DNA from: Holothuria scabra
Lineage: Eukaryota; Echinodermata; Holothuroidea; Aspidochirotida; Holothuriidae
DNA: 64,000 nt
Reading direction: 5' to 3'
Assembly: GCA_037179385.1 (NCBI GenBank)
Contig: CM074187.1
Coordinates: forward strand, 51,184,879 to 51,248,878
The notes under the pieces were generated by a model. That model was not told the DNA's origin. It made no database searches and was given only the letters and a program-made list of their open reading frames with translations. Position 1 is the first letter of the stretch. Every line of letters starts with the position of its first letter. Shown piece by piece: positions 57,902-64,000 of the stretch. The position numbers were made by a program, and so were the translations under genes.

Positions 57902-60900
57902 AAATACAATTTTCCCTTAGGCTAAGTATCACTTTGAAAGGGTAAAAACTGCAAAGGCATATTTCACAGTAATGTGGTCCAAACAAGTACCAAATCAGGG
58001 CTTGAAAATTGAAAGTTTTTCCTCTTTGAAGCTTAAAACAGCTTCTGAGAGACCTCATTTTGAAGCTTTCCTGGAGCTGTTTCCAATTGTACAAATAAAT
58101 TAGGGCCTTCTTCTTTCTACTCTTTGCTGTTGTCACATAATATAAATGCCATACAAAGTAAAAAATGACTGGTACAAATGCTTGTTAAATGCAACCATGT
58201 CTCGTATGTCAATTTGTTAACGTGAAGTATAAAAGTAAATTTTTGCAAGCTGAACAAATGCTAAAGCAATTGTATCTCGTTGTTGTAGCACAGCACACCC
58301 CCACCCAAGCCCATGCTACATTCCAAGACAATGTCTCATTATCAGGGAAGTTTTCAACATTTGATGAACAAAACTTTGGCGGAATAGGCCTTTGTATTCC
58401 CTGCTCTCATATTCGGCAAAATCATTGTGACCCCAGGAGTATCACTTTTATTCTCCCCGTGCTTTGCATTAATATCTTCTCATTCAGAATGACGTTCATC
58501 AGCCAGTTTAATGACCAAATAAGCTGTTGCTGACACTTGATTCATAGCATCAAGGGCAGTGATTTGTTCTCAGTTTTTGGTGGGACTTTACCTCACTTTA
58601 AAAAATAAAAATACAAAAATACTGTGGGCCATTTCTGTCTGAATTATTGGGGGAACATATTCTCCTGTCCACTGGGATGGTCCTGTCCTCTGGGGTCGCC
58701 ACCCATGCATACCAAACCGTACGTACAGGTACCACTGACCATAAGTACGGTTTGGTAGAGACTGACACTCAACTGTAAGGTGAACATTTTCAGTTCTCTT
58801 AATTAGCAGTACTACAATTGAATGAAATAATACTGAAATTAAACATGAAAACCATTTAATGGGGAAGGTTCACTTGATAATCATTTTACACCATTCCAGT
58901 CATAGGCAAATATCACGTAACAATTTTGGAAATCACCGGGTGATGTAAATTAGGCATAACTACTGTAATACTTCACACACTAATAAGGAACTTCCTTTCT
59001 TTTAACATTTTGCACAATCTTTGGACAATTGCTACTTATCAGCAAATGCTTTTATATTGTGTATCTAGAATAGTTTCGGTGCATTGGTTGATTAAATTCC
59101 CTTGGCATATGTGATAACACATGACAGTGAGTGAGAAATTCATTATAAGCAAACAACTAGAATCATAGCATTGCAACATCTGACATAAATGTTGCTTCAA
59201 CAATTTCTGACTCTGTTATGTTAACTGTGGGTGAGAGAGAAACTTTTGCATGAACATCCTTTCACAAATTTACACCGTGAAGCAATTGGACTTAAACACC
59301 CAATAAATCCCATATAAACATCCTCACATGGCTCTCCTGCGAATTGTAAGGAGTGTGACTGTCCCCTACTACTAGATGTTTGGGAGCATGATGATTTGGT
59401 CTGGGCTAATTGAAGGGGTGCTCAGGAGCGCGATAGCACCAGTGCTCCTTACATATATATAAAACCAGTCCCTGCTACTGAATCAGCTGGCCTGTGTCAT
59501 TGTAATGCCAACTCAATGGAACTATCTCATTGGCAAAACTGCATGTGTGAGATTTTGTACACTTAATGTCCACTGACGATGTTTCATTTCATTTATTAAT
59601 TTCGTCCGTACAAATATAAACTGAAATACAGAACCGCACAGGACACTAGAAAAACAATAGTTTAACGAGCTAGTGCCCATAAAGAGACAATACAGCAAAG
59701 ATAATAACAAAAAAAAAAAGAAAAAAAGAGGAAAAAGGAGAACAAAGAAACAACAAAGTCAACTAAGAAAGCAAGTTCTGATTGGCTAGTTTTAAAATTG
59801 AACCAATCACAATGTTTGTAACATAAACTTTGCTTATAACTTAACATTAACACAGCAAAGGGGGTCCATGTGGCTGTTTTTGTACAGTGAATTGGTGAGC
59901 TGAATGAAAATATTAGGTATGCTTCCCAGGCTAAGTTTGCCTATGTATTTAAACTGTACAGGTATACTGTATTCGTGCTGTATACACTGCATTCATGCAG
60001 CTACAATCCTTGACAAAAATACATGGGACAAACCCCTCTCCCCATATCAATGTTGAAGTTTCAGGACGCCTTGGGCTGCCGCAACATTGAATGGGGGAGT
60101 GGGGGGATGGTGTGCTGTTCATTACTTGTTTTGCTTGTTTTGTCCCATCATTTTTGGCGAGGATTGTAGCTACTGTAAGCTTGTACTGCGTGGGTATAAC
60201 GTCGGGCATGAAAACAAACTTTACTTTCAACATTTTTTGTAGTATTCTGTGCCAATTTTTTTCCCAAAAAGTGAAGTGCAGTTCAGACATGTTATGTGGG
60301 GAAAATGCTCTTTCACTTTTAGATTATTTGCATCACATACCTGGTGCTATTTTTAGCACCAGACAAGCAACTATGTTTTGTTTTTCTGGCACTAGAGTGC
60401 CTGTCTGTTTTCTAGTCATGTGAAATAAAATGCGTTTGAAGAAAGAGAGCCCCATTGGTAAAAATAATATGCTGATCAGTAGCTAGTCTTTAAACAGAAC
60501 TCTATGCTTAGTCCACTTTGTTTTACTCTCCACTTAAGTCTTTGGCCTCAGTGCACAAAAGATCCCGAAGAAATGGCTTTGTAGGGTTTCCACATTTTGA
60601 AGTTAACTTTCCTGGGACAAGTTGCAGAATTTCATTTAATTTTGTCCCATTTGCATGTTAGCAGATTTAAAATCATTGTCAACCTCGTTCAACTTTGGGT
60701 GATGACTTTGTTCAGTTGTACACATTTTTTCTCCAAAGTCTGAAAATTTACAAAGATATGACATTTTGTATCACTTTTGCATTGCTACTCTGCATGTGAT
60801 TTTTTACACTCGCACTCAGTCATGTGACTGCATCGACAAGTCAATGCAGGCAGACTGCATACTTAAGTCCTATAATTGACTTGGTGTAACTACTGAAAGT

Positions 60901-61670
60901 TTCAAACTCCAAATTTCACCTTTTAGCCAGCCCTCATCCTTGAAGAAGCTCGCTCTCAGCAGTCCCTATTTTGATCAGAAAATTACAAGATAAAACCAAC
61001 CACTGCCATGGGATGAAATGGTCTTGTATATTGTCAGAAGACAACGATAAAATGGAAATGAAACATTCTAATGTATTTAAAGGCATGTTCTGGTGGCAGA
61101 TTTGTGTATGATTTTCTTGTACATTACATTTTTCTCATACCAACATCCAAAAAACTGTCTCTGTTGTTTTGTTTGGAGCTGGAAAAATTTCAGTTTGAAA
61201 TCGAGCTTCTTTTCACAAAAATATCTTTTCCACATCAATGAGTTTACGTAATGTGGGCAAATGCATTGGAGGGATTTGAATGTTAGCACTCAGCTTTCAC
61301 TCTTTAAAGGTATATGGAATTGATGAAATTGTACGACAGCGTAAATCCCAAGGATAAGTGATCTTACTTTTTTTAGTTTTGCCTATGTCTTTTGAAAACT
61401 AGAAAAAGTGGTTGAGTACTGTAACCACAATGGACATGATCCTGTACCAGTGTCTGGTTGCCTGTGTAGGGTGAGGATGGACTGCCAGGTTTATCTGACA
61501 AGAGGGACATAGAACTAGTATGTGGACAGGGGAGGAGGCGAGGGGGGTAAATATTTTCCAAAATCCAACATCATGTCGAACCCTGGATCGTTTCCAGGAC
61601 TGGAACCATCTATAAGCAATCCACCCTACGAAAGTGAGCGCACACATACACACACAAACACACAACAAAA
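57902..61670. other. no gene seen
   Basis: A short inverted pair around CCAAACCGTAC and GTACGGTTTGG lies at about 58714-58754. The frames at 58189-58533, 59949-60423 and 61399-61728 have no recognisable domain. A possible retroelement end (TTTCATTTCATTTATTAATT) lies at 59581. I see no tRNA or exon. Confidence 0.4.
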
Positions 61671-61679
61671 CATACAAAC

Positions 61680-61702
61680 ACTGTCTGTCTGTCTGTCTGT
61701 CT
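61680..61702 (+). repeat. CTGT microsatellite
   Basis: There are about five tandem CTGT units. Confidence 0.9.
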
Positions 61703-61971
61703 TTCTTCTGAAGGTAGACATTGACCATTAAAGGTAGGCCAATAGTGGAATCTGTCTAAACATAACAATTCAGATACCAAACTTATTTCATCCTATTGAA
61801 TTTATGGTTTGTTTTGTGATACCAGTTTTACTTGGTTGATTGTATTTTGCCTTTTGGACAAAGAGCTTACATTCTGTTTATTTAAATATATTGAAAATTG
61901 AGAAAATTTGAAGTTAATTTATTATTATAATACAGTACAATTTAACTGTAAGTTGACATGCAGTACAAGAC

Positions 61972-62787
61972 TACCGTATTTACTCTCTTAAACGCCCGCT
62001 CTCTAATAAACGACCCCCAACTTTTTCGTCTCATTGCATAAAGTGAAATTCCAAAGACAATGGTAAAAGGAAAATGAAATGTAGTTCTACCCTAAAGCCA
62101 CGAAATCTCCTAAAGTCCCATATCCTGAAGTAAAAGGCATGTTTCTGCAACTAATTTCTGTTGATATCCATCAAGCTATCACATACCGCGAACCTGTGCT
62201 GCTTCGTTTGCGGTGCGAAAGTGGTACTGTACATACCATAGGTATAAAAATATTCGCTAGCCTACCCGAACAGCCTAACATGAAAATCCAAATTCACCAC
62301 AGGAAAACTGTTTAACAGTGAAATGCTGTGAAAGCGTATGTACTGCTAATACATACGTGCATGGTGCTACTCGCGGTAACTATTATGCAATTACCATATG
62401 TACGTGCGTATAGCCTGCCGGTCAGTATAGTAACGTGAGGCCTGGCTGTATACTGTGCACAGCATGCATGCATATGCGTGCAGGGGCCTCGTAAAAATGT
62501 CACTTCTGTGTGTAACGTTACATATCAAGATGTCGGCGAAAGTTGATCACACTTGCAAAGTTCGCAGTGTTGTTCGTGGCTACCATATTTATAGGAAAGT
62601 TTGGTAACTGATTATTGGGGAGGAGCTCACAGCTGATTGTGAAGCTGACAACCAAATGGGCAAATACGCCATAGCAGTTTATCAGAAGGGCTCAGATAAT
62701 TAGTTGTGGGGCACTTGCCTAGAGAAAAGTCACGTAAATTTGATTCTAATAAACGCCCCCGGGGCGTTTAATAGAGTAAATACGGTA
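61972..62787. mobile_element. TIR element directly upstream of TPK gene B
   Basis: The 26-base inverted ends at 61972-61997 and 62762-62787 match at 25 of 26 positions. They begin TACCGTATTTACTC and end AAACGCCC. The element is 816 bases and carries the HIRAN-like fragment at 62530-62703. Its right end is 39 bases from the TPK gene B start codon, so it probably includes or displaces that gene's promoter. I could not define the superfamily or a clean target duplication. Confidence 0.75.
62530..62703 (+). pseudogene. HIRAN-like coding fragment, interrupted by a stop
   Basis: From ATG at 62530 the frame reads CKVRSVVRGYHIYRKVW, then TAA at 62605-62607. It continues IIGEELTADCEADNQMGKYAIAVYQ to TAG at 62701. 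The pattern RGYHxY..xW..xxGEEL.........Y.A(V/I)AV is that of the HIRAN-like domain in many invertebrate proteins of unknown role. The usual following GHLPR-like strand is not intact. It is read as a broken fragment inside the TIR element. Confidence 0.5.
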
Positions 62788-62826
62788 ATTCTTTATAACT
62801 TTAAACACCTTTCACAGAGATAAAAG

Positions 62827-62887
62827 ATGGCGGAGGAGAAGCTGAGAACACGCCAACAACCAGCCAAGTGTCTTATGCCTGGGACAG
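62827..62887 (+). CDS. TPK1: TPK gene B, coding exon 1
   Basis: The ATG lies within AAAGATGGCGG, a YY1-type motif often found at animal transcription starts. TTTCACAG at 62810-62817 could also be a splice acceptor, which would place the true start further up. Confidence 0.8.
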
Positions 62888-64000
62888 GTAAGAAATTGAG
62901 AAGGTTTTTTCAAACTTCTTAAACATTTTTGGGGGAGTGTCCAAATTTAGGATTATCAGAGCCAACTCTACTCCCTTGTCTTTGGAGTAGGGGTTAGTGA
63001 TGGGACTGGAGGGGTGGGGCTTAAGGGTGCAGTAATGTAACACTATCTCATCAAGGTACATTGTTAGTTGTGTAGCATCTCATGCTGTTTTGTCCCAAGA
63101 GTGCCTCTTAGATTCTTGAAAATGGTACCTGCCTTGCAGGTTTCATCATCTTTATAAAAATATTATTATCGAAAATATTAAGAAATGCAGTAAAATATAG
63201 TTCAAACTGAAGTTAAAAAAAGAAAAAGCCAACTGAAACATCAACTTGTTATTGTTACAATCTGCGGTTTTAGAATCACTGATTTTAAGGGCAACTACTG
63301 CCATAAAGGATCATGTACGATTTCATTTTAACTTTTGTGTTAAAGGTTGTTAGTTCATTATTTTAAGCTTGAGGTATACTTGAGAGGAAAGTACCATCAG
63401 ATTTAATTAGATGAGCTGAAGTTTCCTAACCTGGGGTTGAATGTGGGTACTTGTTATGTTCATTTCTCATTTAACCAATTTTATAAAAGCAGCCAGTCTG
63501 GCAGGTCCTTAGACATATACAGTAAGTTTGCATGCTCACATGCTCATATTGAAATGTATCTCACATTTTCACATCATCAAAATGTGATATAATTTGCAAC
63601 AGATATATACTGTGGTATATTTTCCTGTATTTTCCTGTGGTATGTCCTCTATTTATGCACAAATGTCCCATTGCAGCATTATGTCAACATCTAGTTAAGG
63701 CTACCTGACAGAACAAAACTGAAAATACAAGCTTCCATTTTACTGTCCACGACCCACATATGCTAAATTTTTTCCATGATGTGATATTATTCCTGCACAG
63801 ATGTGAAATATCCATTAATTTTACTGAATCAACCATTTAGCCATCAACTAGGTCATCTCAAGCAACTGTGGGCAAATGCTGTTTTACGTGCAGCTACAGA
63901 TGGCGCTAATAATACTCTGTATGACTTGATGTATTCTGGTCAAGGCACAGAGTACAGGTATGTGATTGTTTTAATTAACTGCCAAGGTTAAATTCATTCC
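62827..64000 (+). CDS. TPK1: thiamine pyrophosphokinase gene B (5' part, runs off window)
   Basis: Two coding exons are visible: 62827-62887 (20 codons plus one base, donor ACAG|GTAAGA) and 63801-63957 (acceptor CCTGCACAG, donor TACAG|GTATGT, 52 codons plus two bases). The intron phases equal those of gene A. Exon 2 reads YPLILLNQPFSHQLGHLKQ, then AVLRAATDGANNTLYDLM. By hand 31 of the first 44 exon-2 residues match gene A. The N-terminus (MAEEKLRTRQQPAKCLMPGT) is unrelated to that of gene A. An in-frame TAA six bases upstream fixes the ATG. Expected later exons with GDFDS and TDFTK lie beyond the window. Role as for gene A. Confidence 0.88.
63801..63957 (+). CDS. TPK1: TPK gene B, coding exon 2
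   Basis: It encodes the LNQP and TDGANN region. It is three codons longer plus a few changes at its 3' end (YSGQGTEYR) relative to gene A (KRENNN). Confidence 0.9.

Overview
This is animal nuclear DNA: AT-rich, sparsely genic and packed with repeats. The coding exons have GT-AG introns, and no long open reading frame spans the window. The repeat flavour suggests a marine invertebrate deuterostome, most likely an echinoderm. The octamer TAGGCCTA recurs, there are many short terminal-inverted-repeat elements, minisatellite-cored elements and tRNA-derived SINEs, and hAT-type ends of the CAGTGGCGTAGC kind. The taxon is an inference from style, not proof.

The one gene I can reconstruct with confidence is a thiamine pyrophosphokinase (TPK1-like) gene on the + strand. 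It has seven coding exons between 17495 and 34588 and encodes 254 residues. Every junction keeps the reading frame and has GT and AG borders. A second TPK1-like gene starts at 62827 on the same strand. Its first two coding exons, with the same intron phase, lie in the window and the rest runs off the right edge. TPK moves a pyrophosphate from ATP to thiamine, giving thiamine pyrophosphate. Both copies carry unusual residues in a normally conserved substrate-binding motif. The complete copy departs from the family in two further motifs.

Layout. 1-4 kb: a weak minus-strand gene candidate (signal-peptide-like first exon at 3802-3865, possible exons near 502-1433). 4.7-16.5 kb: MITEs, nested hAT-like elements, dispersed repeats and a tRNA-derived SINE with a 205-base TTATG tail. 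17.4-34.6 kb: the first TPK gene. Its introns hold a hAT-like fold-back element, twin piggyBac-type MITEs, two large minisatellite-cored elements, a minus-strand SINE and a hAT element with a perfect 8-base target duplication. 34.6-62.8 kb: no recognised gene. This stretch holds a second large copy of the minisatellite-cored element, flanked by inverted minisatellites, and more MITEs. It also has a duplicated segment with hairpin units, a fold-back block around telomere-like repeats, and a TIR element carrying a broken HIRAN-like coding fragment that ends 39 bases upstream of the second TPK start.

The most interesting non-genic signal is in the minisatellite-cored family. Nearly every ~145-base unit carries AGGTCAAAGGTCA, the textbook DR1 nuclear-receptor response element. 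TPK intron 4 therefore carries about nine perfect copies, and an intergenic copy carries about fourteen. The related array in intron 2 alternates DR1-like and DR2 spacing.
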